From assembly GCA_017861215.1 (NCBI GenBank), contig JAGFXN010000089.1:1-6832 (forward strand): a DNA stretch of 6,832 bases. The letters run 5' to 3'. The notes beneath the pieces were generated by a model. The model worked only from the letters and a program-made list of their open reading frames with translations. It was not told where the DNA came from and ran no database searches. Positions 1 through 6,832 of the stretch are shown one piece after another. This DNA comes from Deltaproteobacteria bacterium (lineage in GTDB: Bacteria > Desulfobacterota > Desulfuromonadia > Geobacterales > DSM-12255). A program made the translations under genes and the position numbers. Every line of letters starts with the position of its first letter. The stretch's first letter is position 1.

Positions 1-99
1 GACGGCTTGATACCCCTGCAGCGCCAGCGCCTCAGCCATCGCCGCCGACTCGAACTGGTTTGTCTTGCACCCTAATGTTGTTATGGCAACTTTAAGCAT
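1..99 (-). CDS. mtaB: MtaB-type tRNA methylthiotransferase, N-terminal fragment (runs off left edge)
   Basis: Only the first 33 codons are present; the gene continues beyond position 1. The fragment begins MLKVAITTLGCKTNQFESAA, the start of the N-terminal methylthiotransferase (UPF0004) domain. Cys11 in the TLGCKTNQ motif would be the first of three cysteines binding the auxiliary iron-sulfur cluster. The spelling LGCKTNQFE fits MtaB (methylthiolation of t6A37 to ms2t6A37 in tRNAs reading ANN codons) better than MiaB or RimO, but the radical-SAM CxxxCxxC motif and TRAM domain lie outside the window. The ATG at 97-99 follows a weak AGGT about six bases upstream; another ATG at 110-112 is out of frame. 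It lies 57 bp downstream of mnmA on the same strand with no terminator visible between them, so the two are probably co-transcribed. Family call fairly sure; MtaB over its paralogues is inference. Confidence 0.82.
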   Translation of the reverse strand, partial: MLKVAITTLGCKTNQFESAAMAEALALQGYQAV

Positions 100-156
100 A
101 GCTGACCTGCATTTCGCCTTTCCTTGTGCCCCGTGCCTTGAGCCTCTCGCCTGCCG

Positions 157-1200
157 TCATTCTATCCACCCGCCGCCGACGACCTCTTCCCCATTATAAA
201 AAACCGCTGCCTGGCCCGGTGTTACCCCTTTTTCCTGAACCGCAAAGCGTACGGCAGCCCGGCCGTCGGCCAGAGGTGTTACGATACATGGTGCCGCCCT
301 GTGGCGGTAACGTATCTTGCACCTTAGCTCCGTATCTGCAGGAGCAGGTGACTGCAGCCAGTTGCAGCTGCTGATGGTGAAACCTTCCCGGTAAAGTGCA
401 CCCTCCAGACCGACAACGACCCGGTTCGTGTCAGTTTCGAGCCTGATGACATAGAGAGGCTCGCTCCAGGCTATGCCCATGCCGCGGCGCTGCCCGACCG
501 TGTAGCGGTGAAGCCCCTTGTGCCGCCCGATTACCGTACCGTCTGCCAGGACAAAATCTCCCGGTGTTGCGAGAACGGCTCTTCTCTCCAGAAAACCTAT
601 ATAGTCGCCATCCGGAATGAAACAGATATCCTGGCTGTCATCCTTCTGCGCCACTGGAATGCCAAGATCTGCGGCTATTCTTCTGACGTCACTCTTCTCT
701 CTCATTTCGCCAAGAGGGAAAATGATCCGCCTGAGCAGTTCCCTGTCAAGTGAAAAGAGGAAATAGGACTGATCCTTGGAGAGATTAACCGCCTGGAGGA
801 GATGCGTCGTGCCGTCAGCGGCGGTTGCAATCCTGGCATAATGCCCCGTGGCAAGGTACTCCGCACCGAGATCAACCGCCATATCCAGCAGGGCGCCGAA
901 TTTTATCAGCTGATTGCACCTGGCACATGGATTCGGTGTTCTGCCGGCCTGATACTCACGGACAAAATATGCCATTATCTCCGTGGCAAAACAGCTTTCA
1001 AAAGCGGCGACGTAATGCGGAATCCCGAGACAGGCAGCTACCCGCGCCGCATCCTCAACTGCGGCAGTTGAGCCGTCGAAAAGGCGCATGGTTATGCCGA
1101 TAACCTCATGACCGTCGGCTTTCAGCAGCGCTGCGCTCACCGAAGAGTCAACCCCGCCGCTCATGGCGACGGCTATCTTTTTCTTTGCCGGCAATTGCAT
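157..1200 (-). CDS. mnmA: tRNA-specific 2-thiouridylase MnmA
   Basis: A 347-residue cytoplasmic enzyme that activates U34 of Lys, Glu and Gln tRNAs with ATP and inserts persulfide sulfur to give 2-thiouridine. Visible in order: the PP-loop SGGVDSS at residues 14-20; the NPCARCN segment, where Cys95 aligns with the first catalytic cysteine (E. coli Cys102); TGHYAR at 118-123; SQDICFIPDGDY, where Cys193 aligns with the second catalytic cysteine (E. coli Cys199); TVGQRRG at 234-240; and a C-terminal beta-barrel ending GGGWIE. Length is slightly below the usual 360-370 residues but nothing essential is missing. Cys92 is an extra cysteine in the first catalytic loop. The ATG at 1198-1200 is preceded by GGGGAG. 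The gene sits between cysE (81 bp upstream) and mtaB (57 bp downstream), consistent with a sulfur-trafficking group. A hairpin in the cysE-mnmA gap may limit read-through into it. Confidence 0.97.
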   Translation of the reverse strand: MQLPAKKKIAVAMSGGVDSSVSAALLKADGHEVIGITMRLFDGSTAAVEDAARVAACLGIPHYVAAFESCFATEIMAYFVREYQAGRTPNPCARCNQLIKFGALLDMAVDLGAEYLATGHYARIATAADGTTHLLQAVNLSKDQSYFLFSLDRELLRRIIFPLGEMREKSDVRRIAADLGIPVAQKDDSQDICFIPDGDYIGFLERRAVLATPGDFVLADGTVIGRHKGLHRYTVGQRRGMGIAWSEPLYVIRLETDTNRVVVGLEGALYREGFTISSCNWLQSPAPADTELRCKIRYRHRAAPCIVTPLADGRAAVRFAVQEKGVTPGQAAVFYNGEEVVGGGWIE

Positions 1201-1211
1201 AGGCTCCCCGG

Positions 1212-1250
1212 TAAAAATAGAAGCGGGAAGCCATTCTGCGACCTCCCGCT
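1212..1250 (-). terminator. Candidate intrinsic terminator or attenuator between cysE and mnmA
   Basis: Read on the minus strand, positions 1250-1239 (AGCGGGAGGTCG) can pair with 1233-1222 (TGGCTTCCCGCT) around a five-base CAGAA loop. This gives 12 base pairs, three of them G-U. The wobbles pair only in minus-strand RNA, which supports a role in that transcript. A five-T run follows at 1217-1213, four bases after the stem, so the U-tract is slightly displaced. The stem lies just after the cysE stop and ends 21 bases before the mnmA start codon. It could end cysE transcription, reduce mnmA expression, or protect an mRNA end. A weak promoter-like pair (TTGTCA at 1261-1256, CAGAAT at 1238-1233, 17 bp spacing) overlaps it and could serve mnmA, though I give that little weight. 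Confidence 0.55.
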
Positions 1251-1281
1251 CATCTTGACAAGTAAACTGCCTTATCTGCTG

Positions 1282-1953
1282 CTATCCGGCAAGTTTCTTT
1301 TTTATCTCTTCCTGCCCGTTTAAGAGGGCCTGATACTTTCTGTCCAGTTCGCGAATCTGGTCAAAGAGACAGGAGATGGCCTTTGCCTCAGGATCAGGCA
1401 TATTGCCGTGCTGAAGGTCGGGTTTCTCGGGCGGTTTCTCTTCAGTCATGACCACTCGTCCCGGTATTCCGACAACGGATGAGTTCGGCGGCACCTCCTT
1501 GACAACTACGGAGTTTGAGCCGATCTTGCTGTTGGCGCCGACCGTGAAAGGGCCGAGTACTTTGGCGCCGGAGCCGATGACTACATTGTCACCGATCGTC
1601 GGATGTCTCTTGACCTTGTCCCAGGTGACCCCTCCCAGAGTCACGCCGTGATACATGGTAACGTTATCGCCGATTTCAGCGGTTTCGCCGATTACCACTC
1701 CCATACCGTGATCAATAAAGAACTTGCGGCCGATCCTGGCGCCAGGGTGAATCTCGATGCCGGTGATAAAGCGTGAGACCTGCGACGTAAATCGGCCGAG
1801 AAATAACATGCCATGCGTCCAGAACCAGTGGGCGATGCGGTGCAACCAGATGGCATGCAGGCCCGGATAGCAGAAGAGGACTTCAACTACATTGCGTGCC
1901 GCCGGATCACGGTCAAAGACAGAGAGTATATCCTCTTTCATGCGGGCAAACAT
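1282..1953 (-). CDS. cysE: Serine O-acetyltransferase CysE
   Basis: A cytoplasmic 223-residue enzyme that transfers acetyl from acetyl-CoA to L-serine, giving O-acetylserine, the acceptor for sulfide in cysteine synthesis. It is the short form, like the Bacillus enzyme (about 217 residues), lacking much of the N-terminal helical domain of E. coli CysE (273). Residues 65-170 form the left-handed beta-helix of hexapeptide repeats. His82 in IDHGMG aligns with the E. coli catalytic His158 and Glu67 in EIHPGA takes the place of Asp143, as is normal in short forms. KRHP (115-118), GSGAKVLG (127-134) and VVGIPGRVV (160-168) are also conserved. A charged helical tail covers about residues 180-223 and ends LAG rather than in isoleucine. 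The ATG follows a strong GGAGGTG at 1967-1961 with seven-base spacing. It is the first gene after the sdh terminator, has its own control region with an IscR-like dyad, and leads towards mnmA. Confidence 0.96.
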   Translation of the reverse strand: MFARMKEDILSVFDRDPAARNVVEVLFCYPGLHAIWLHRIAHWFWTHGMLFLGRFTSQVSRFITGIEIHPGARIGRKFFIDHGMGVVIGETAEIGDNVTMYHGVTLGGVTWDKVKRHPTIGDNVVIGSGAKVLGPFTVGANSKIGSNSVVVKEVPPNSSVVGIPGRVVMTEEKPPEKPDLQHGNMPDPEAKAISCLFDQIRELDRKYQALLNGQEEIKKKLAG

Positions 1954-1990
1954 CGTAATACACCTCCTGAACCGTATATCCTATATTTTA

Positions 1991-2030
1991 TGGCTAACAT
2001 ACCCTACCAATTTAGTCAAGTAGATAGCCA
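1991..2030 (-). promoter_or_regulatory. IscR type-1-like operator overlapping the cysE -35 region
   Basis: On the minus strand the 25 bp at 2023-1999 match 22 of 25 positions of the IscR type-1 consensus as I recall it (ATASYYGACTRWWWYAGTCRRSTAT). The mismatches are at positions 1, 16 and 19. A -35-like TTGACT at 2019-2014 lies inside the site, so a bound Rrf2-family protein would block RNA polymerase. No convincing -10 is seen at the matching distance: 17 bp on is only TAGCCA. AT-rich hexamers follow (around 1990-1980). The element is flanked by TGGCTA at 1991-1996 and its complement TAGCCA at 2025-2030, centred within one base of the core, giving a larger dyad. A feedback link between Fe-S/cysteine status and cysE is inferred. 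No regulator gene is in the window. Confidence 0.5.
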
Positions 2031-2064
2031 AAAGAAAGGCGGGCTAGAGGCCCGCCTTTCTTTT
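2030..2064 (-). terminator. Strong bidirectional intrinsic terminator after the sdh operon
   Basis: Positions 2030-2044 and 2050-2064 are perfect reverse complements over 15 bp around a five-base TAGAG loop, with a GC-rich core (GGCGGGC/GCCCGCC) and A/T-rich outer arms. Read leftwards it ends in TTTCTTTT, and read rightwards in TTTCTTTTT, so it looks functional in both directions. It begins 22 bases after the sdhB stop codon, so its main job should be to end the sdhCAB transcript before the cysE control region starting at 2030. Confidence 0.93.
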
Positions 2065-2086
2065 TGTGACCTGTCAAGCTTGCCGA

Positions 2087-2850
2087 CTAGTTGAGTGCGG
2101 CTTTCAGGTACTCCCTGTTCAGTTTGGCGATAAACTTGACGTTAATCCCCTTTGGACAGGCTGCCTGGCATTCGTAGTGGTTACTGCAGTTTCCAAAACC
2201 GCAGCCCTGCAAGGCTTCCGTCATGGCATGTACCCGGACGGCAGCCTCTGCCTTGCCTTGCGGCAGAGCGGCAAGCTGCGCAACCTTGGCACTGGTAAAA
2301 AGCATGGCGCTGCCGTTGGGGCAACCGGCAACACAGGCGCCACAGCCGATGCATTCAGCAGCATCCATGGCATAATCCGCATCCGGCTTCGGAATGAGGA
2401 TGGCATTGCCATCAGCGATACCGCCGGTATGACAGGAGGTGTAGCCGCCGGACTGGATAATGGTGTCAAGAGCACTCCGGTCAACCACCAGGTCCTTGAC
2501 AATCGGGAAGGCACGTGCCCGCCACGGCTCGATGAAGATGCTGTCACCATCCTGAAAAGAGCGCATATGGAGCTGACAGACAGTGGTACGCTCCTGGCCG
2601 CCATGCGCTACACCGTTGACCACCTGTGAACACATGCCGCAGATACCTTCACGACAGTCATGATCAAAGGCAATCGGGTCAATCCCTGTTTTTATCAGGG
2701 TCTCGTTTACTTCGTCAAGCATCTCCAGAAACGACATATCCGGGCTGACATGCTTGGCATCATAGGTCTCCAGCTTGCCGGGCGCATCAGGTCCCTTCTG
2801 GCGCCAGACATGGAGCTTCAGATTCATGGTATTGGCATTGTGTTCGCTCA

Positions 2851-2851
<1 letters not shown>
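2087..2851 (-). CDS. sdhB: Succinate dehydrogenase/fumarate reductase iron-sulfur subunit
   Basis: A 254-residue subunit that passes electrons from the FAD of SdhA to the haems and quinone of SdhC through three clusters. The N-terminal ferredoxin-like domain holds the [2Fe-2S] ligands Cys66, Cys71, Cys74 and probably Cys92. The last gap is longer than in E. coli SdhB, as is usual for enzymes with a single dihaem anchor. The C-terminal domain has Cys167, Cys170, Cys173 and Cys232 for [4Fe-4S], and Cys177, Cys222 and Cys228 for [3Fe-4S], with the CIGCGACVAGCP and CPKGI signatures intact. Cys140 and Cys217 are additional. Its ATG shares one base with the TAA stop of sdhA (TAATG), with AAGGAG at 2866-2861 nine bases upstream, so translation is likely coupled. 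It is the last gene of the operon. Sdh versus Frd direction cannot be decided from the sequence; relatives work both ways. Confidence 0.96.
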
Positions 2852-4767
<1,916 letters not shown>

Positions 4768-4777
4768 TCTGAACCCC

Positions 4778-5443
4778 CTATTTAATCAAAGCGCTGGCAA
4801 GTATGGAGAGCGGAATAACCGCATAACCGGCGAGCAGGATGAAGGCAACTGCTTTACCAATAGTCGAAATGGTGCACTGCGTCCTGTCAGTGTTCCACCC
4901 CATGGTCTGGAAAAAGCTCTGAATGCCATGCGAAAGGTGAAAAAACAGGGCGCACATTGCCGCAACGTAGATAAAAGCAATACCGCCATTCTTGAATGCC
5001 GACACCACCATAGTAAAGACATCATAGCGGCCGAGCGCATCGACACCTTTGACAATGCCGGGGGTTACCCTGGCGGTGAAGTGCAGAATGTGAAAGGTGA
5101 CGAAGAGCGCAATCAGGAGCCCCGTCCAGATCATGCTGGTACTGGCGAAAGTTGCCTTGATCTGCTTCTTGACCGCATAGACAGTGGGATTCGCGGCACT
5201 GTTCTCCAGGGTCAGCTGTATCCCGTAGAAGATATGGATCGCTACAAAAGCAAAGAGCCCGGCACGGAAAATCCAGACCAGCGGCCCAAGATCATGCAGG
5301 TGCTTCGCATATGCATTGATCCCGTCAGGGCCAATAAAAATTGAGGAGTTGCCCAGCATGTGGACAACGGCGAACAGGACCATACACTGGCCGGTAATCG
5401 CCATGAAAACCTTTCTGCCAACGACACTTTTTAGTATTTGCAT
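4778..5443 (-). CDS. sdhC: Succinate dehydrogenase/fumarate reductase cytochrome b558 membrane subunit
   Basis: A 221-residue inner-membrane anchor that binds two haems b and the quinone site. Five hydrophobic helices are visible at about 12-32, 56-77, 103-123, 154-176 and 195-217. By position relative to Bacillus subtilis SdhC (His28, His70, His113, His155), the haem ligands should be His28, His70, His118 and His169. His121 and His172 lie nearby as alternatives. There is no separate SdhD, as expected for this single-subunit dihaem type, which uses menaquinone. The glutamate two residues before the fourth-helix haem ligand in Wolinella FrdC is Phe167 here. The ATG at 5443-5441 has AGGGA eight or so bases upstream. 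It is the first gene of sdhCAB, follows a roughly 210-base predicted leader, and ends ten bases before sdhA. Confidence 0.95.
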   Translation of the reverse strand: MQILKSVVGRKVFMAITGQCMVLFAVVHMLGNSSIFIGPDGINAYAKHLHDLGPLVWIFRAGLFAFVAIHIFYGIQLTLENSAANPTVYAVKKQIKATFASTSMIWTGLLIALFVTFHILHFTARVTPGIVKGVDALGRYDVFTMVVSAFKNGGIAFIYVAAMCALFFHLSHGIQSFFQTMGWNTDRTQCTISTIGKAVAFILLAGYAVIPLSILASALIK

Positions 5444-5491
5444 GTTTCTTTCCCTTTTTGCGAGAGATTTACAGCAGGTTTGAAGTAGATG

Positions 5492-5520
5492 CCGCTTCTG
5501 CAGAAAGCTGCAAAAAGCGG
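5492..5520 (-). promoter_or_regulatory. RNA hairpin in the sdhC leader
   Basis: In the minus-strand transcript, 5520-5515 (CCGCTT) pairs with 5497-5492 (AAGCGG). Inside this, GCAG pairs with CTGC around a CTTT loop. A U-G and a U-A pair connect the two parts, with one bulged U. No U-tract follows, so it is unlikely to be a simple terminator. It lies between the short leader frame and the sdhC ribosome site, where it could be half of an attenuation or mRNA-stability structure. No function is shown by sequence alone. Confidence 0.4.
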
Positions 5521-5546
5521 TTCGAAGTGCTCAGACAGTGGTTTCT

Positions 5547-5582
5547 TCACGGTGGTCCCCGCAAGCTGCTGAATGTTTGCAT
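5547..5582 (-). CDS. Possible 11-residue leader peptide upstream of sdhC
   Basis: A minus-strand ATG at 5582-5580 opens an 11-codon frame, MQTFSSLRGPP, ending in TGA at 5549-5547. Upstream is the purine run GGGAAAGGAAGGAG. AAAGGA sits about eight bases from the ATG and AAGGAG only three, so a good ribosome site exists whichever is used. The frame starts about 70 bases after the candidate sdhC promoter start point and ends 103 bases before the sdhC ATG. The C-terminal Arg-Gly-Pro-Pro-stop resembles ribosome-arrest endings such as the RAPP-type motifs and SecM's RAGP. A role as a regulatory leader for sdhCAB is inference. At this length the frame could be chance, and no homologue is known to me. 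Confidence 0.3.
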   Translation of the reverse strand: MQTFSSLRGPP

Positions 5583-5661
5583 AATCTCCTTCCTTTCCCG
5601 AAATGTGATAGCATACGATCAGTCTTTACCACTGAATGGACTCTTGAAATTTTCGCAAAAC

Positions 5662-5690
5662 ATACTAGACAGCGTTTTAGAAAAAATCAA
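5662..5690 (-). promoter_or_regulatory. Candidate sigma70 promoter for sdhCAB
   Basis: On the minus strand, TTGATT at 5690-5685 and TAGTAT at 5667-5662 are separated by 17 bp, each matching four of six consensus positions. The surroundings are AT-rich, as expected for a promoter. The start point would be near 5655, giving a leader of roughly 210 bases before sdhC, long for a bacterial operon. A weaker alternative, TTGGAC with 17 bp spacing to TATTGA, lies just upstream. No clear dyad for a known regulator was recognised over the hexamers. Confidence 0.42.
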
Positions 5691-5731
5691 TATAAATAAT
5701 GTATACAGTGTCCAAATAAAGCCGTTTTGTA

Positions 5732-5747
5732 AAGCGGCCTGCCGCTT
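5732..5747. repeat. Short inverted repeat upstream of the tgt promoter
   Basis: AAGCGGCCTGCCGCTT is a seven-base arm, two-base centre, seven-base arm inverted repeat lying 13 bases upstream of the tgt -35 box. No T-run follows on either side, so it is not a terminator. It could be a protein-binding dyad for either divergent promoter, or chance. Confidence 0.3.
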
Positions 5748-5760
5748 GCCCCCTCCTGAC

Positions 5761-5789
5761 TTGACACCCCCGTGACGATGGCAGATAAT
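5761..5789 (+). promoter_or_regulatory. Sigma70 promoter for tgt
   Basis: A perfect TTGACA at 5761-5766 and GATAAT at 5784-5789 (five of six) are separated by the optimal 17 bp. The start point would be near 5796, giving a leader of about 27 bases to the tgt ATG at 5823. The ribosome site AAAGG at 5808-5812, ten bases from the ATG, falls inside this leader. Confidence 0.78.
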
Positions 5790-5822
5790 CTTTAAATCAT
5801 CCGCTTGAAAGGCGACCCAATA

Positions 5823-6832
5823 ATGCAATTCACCCTGCTGAAGAAAGATCCGCTCTCATCAGCCCGGCGCGGGCAGCTGCAGACTCCGCACGGCACCATC
5901 GAAACACCGATCTTCATGCCGGTCGGCACCCATGCCGCCATGAAGGCAATGACCCCGGAGCAGGTGACCGCCACCGGCGCCCAGATCATCCTCTCCAATA
6001 CCTACCACCTGCATCTGCGCCCCGGCGAGAGTCTGGTGGAGAAAGCCGGCGGGCTCCACAGATTCATGGCGTGGGACAAGCCGATCCTCACCGACTCGGG
6101 CGGCTTCCAGGTTTTCTCCCTCCCCAACAAGCGGATTACCGAGGATGGCGCCTACTTCCGCCACGAGGTCACCGATGAAGAGGTGTACCTTGATCCTGCA
6201 CGGGCGATCGCCATCCAGGAGGCGCTTGGCGCCGACATAATCATGGCCTTTGACGAGTGCATCCCCTACCCCTGCGATAAACAGTATGCCGCCCAGTCTA
6301 CTCGGAAAACCCTGCGCTGGGCGGAAGCCTGCCTGAAGGCCCAGACCCGCAAAGACCAGGCGCTGTTCGGCATCATCCAGGGGAGCATCTTTGAGGATCT
6401 GCGCGAGATGTGCGCCCGGGAACTGGTGGCCATGGATTTCCCCGGCTATGCCATCGGCGGCGTCTCTGTCGGTGAGGGACTGGAACTGCTCAAGAAAGTC
6501 GTCGCCATGACCGAGCCTTTTCTCCCCGAAAATAAACCCCGTTATCTCATGGGGGTCGGTCTGCCCGAGGATGTCCTCGAAAGCGTCGAGCGCGGCATGG
6601 ACATGTTCGACTGCGTCATTCCCACCCGCTATGCCCGGAGCGCCACCCTCTTCACTCGCCGCGGCAGGATCCGCCTCACCAACAAGAACTACCGCAGGGA
6701 CTTCTTCCCCATCGATCCGAGCTGCAGCTGCTACGCCTGCAGAAATTTCACCCGGGCCTACATCCACCACCTTTTCAACGCCAACGAGGTCCTCTCCGCC
6801 ATACTTGCCAGCATTCACAATGTCACCTTTTA
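5823..6832 (+). CDS. tgt: Queuine/preQ1 tRNA-guanine transglycosylase (3' end cut by window)
   Basis: The frame is open from the ATG at 5823 to the window end, 336 codons; the family is usually about 375 residues, so roughly 40 are missing. The enzyme exchanges G34 of GUN-anticodon tRNAs for preQ1, the first tRNA-bound step of queuosine synthesis. The TIM barrel shows Asp91 in TDSGGFQVFSL (general acid/base), Asp144 in FDECIPYP and Gln186 in GIIQG (base recognition), the GGVSVGE loop at 212-218, and nucleophile Asp263 in DMFDCVIPTR. The zinc site Cys301, Cys303, Cys306 and His332 is complete. After PTR the sequence is YARSATLF where E. coli has NARNGHLF; both arginines of the tRNA-contact loop are kept. 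It has its own promoter and is divergent from sdhC. queA is not immediately upstream, and whether yajC/secDF follow cannot be seen. Confidence 0.95.
   Translation, partial: MQFTLLKKDPLSSARRGQLQTPHGTIETPIFMPVGTHAAMKAMTPEQVTATGAQIILSNTYHLHLRPGESLVEKAGGLHRFMAWDKPILTDSGGFQVFSLPNKRITEDGAYFRHEVTDEEVYLDPARAIAIQEALGADIIMAFDECIPYPCDKQYAAQSTRKTLRWAEACLKAQTRKDQALFGIIQGSIFEDLREMCARELVAMDFPGYAIGGVSVGEGLELLKKVVAMTEPFLPENKPRYLMGVGLPEDVLESVERGMDMFDCVIPTRYARSATLFTRRGRIRLTNKNYRRDFFPIDPSCSCYACRNFTRAYIHHLFNANEVLSAILASIHNVTF

Larger units (their letters stand above)
5444..5822. other. Divergent sdhC/tgt intergenic region
   Basis: This 379 bp gap is the only long stretch without an assigned gene. Its right end carries the tgt promoter and ribosome site. 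The middle, roughly 5630-5725, is AT-rich and holds the candidate sdhC promoter plus a TGTATACA palindrome at 5700-5707. The left 200 bp would be the sdhC mRNA leader and contain a short open frame with a ribosome site and an RNA hairpin. A 105-codon plus-strand frame (5458-5775, TTG start) crosses both promoters, has no ribosome site, and is not believed to be a gene. Confidence 0.8.

Noticed and set aside
1255..1260. Plus-strand TTGACA in the cysE-mnmA gap
   Set aside because: No -10 hexamer lies at 15-19 bp, and there is no plus-strand gene to serve.
2066..2629. 187-codon plus-strand frame opposite sdhB
   Set aside because: It lies against intact Fe-S motifs of SdhB and starts inside the intergenic region just after the terminator. 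Shadow frame.
5685..5705. Possible FNR box (TTGAT half-site) upstream of sdhC
   Set aside because: Only one half is present; the second ATCAA half is missing at the required spacing.
5458..5775. 105-codon plus-strand frame in the sdhC/tgt gap
   Set aside because: It starts with TTG, has no ribosome site, has no coding-like composition, and reads across the promoters of both flanking genes.
5619..5828. 69-codon minus-strand frame over the tgt start and promoter
   Set aside because: No ribosome site or homology recognised, and it crosses the tgt start and the strong tgt promoter.
5859..6818. 319-codon open frame on the minus strand opposite tgt
   Set aside because: The plus strand carries an intact tgt frame with all catalytic and zinc residues. 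The opposite frame is an effect of GC-rich third positions.

Overview
The window looks like chromosomal DNA from a Geobacter-like bacterium (Desulfuromonadota/Geobacterales). This is inferred from the family types rather than from any database comparison. The clues are a three-subunit sdhC-sdhA-sdhB operon with a five-helix dihaem cytochrome b558 subunit of the menaquinone type, GC-rich third codon positions, and cysE next to tRNA-thiolation genes. I see no mobile element, CRISPR array, rRNA or tRNA gene.

Layout. Positions 1-5443 are all on the minus strand, so they read right to left: sdhC, sdhA, sdhB, a strong terminator, then cysE, mnmA and the first 33 codons of mtaB, which runs off the left edge. 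From 5823 the plus strand carries tgt, which runs off the right edge after 336 codons. The divergent sdhC/tgt gap (5444-5822) is the only long non-coding stretch. It holds a good sigma70 promoter for tgt, a candidate sdhC promoter, and a long sdhC 5' leader. That leader contains an 11-codon open frame behind a purine-rich ribosome site, followed by an RNA hairpin.

Function. SdhCAB is the membrane succinate dehydrogenase, which in Geobacter relatives also acts as fumarate reductase. It links the TCA cycle to the menaquinone pool. CysE starts cysteine synthesis. MnmA and MtaB both put sulfur on tRNA (2-thiouridine at position 34, and the methylthio group of ms2t6A37), so cysE-mnmA-mtaB joins sulfur supply to sulfur use. 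Tgt starts queuosine insertion at G34. Three of the seven genes therefore modify tRNA anticodon loops.

Regulation visible in sequence. An IscR type-1-like dyad overlaps the -35 region of cysE. A G-U-rich hairpin with a U-tract lies between cysE and mnmA. A near-perfect bidirectional terminator separates the sdh operon from cysE. The most unusual item is the possible leader peptide, ending Arg-Gly-Pro-Pro-stop, ahead of sdhC. The genes themselves are ordinary, and I find no clear undescribed multi-gene system.
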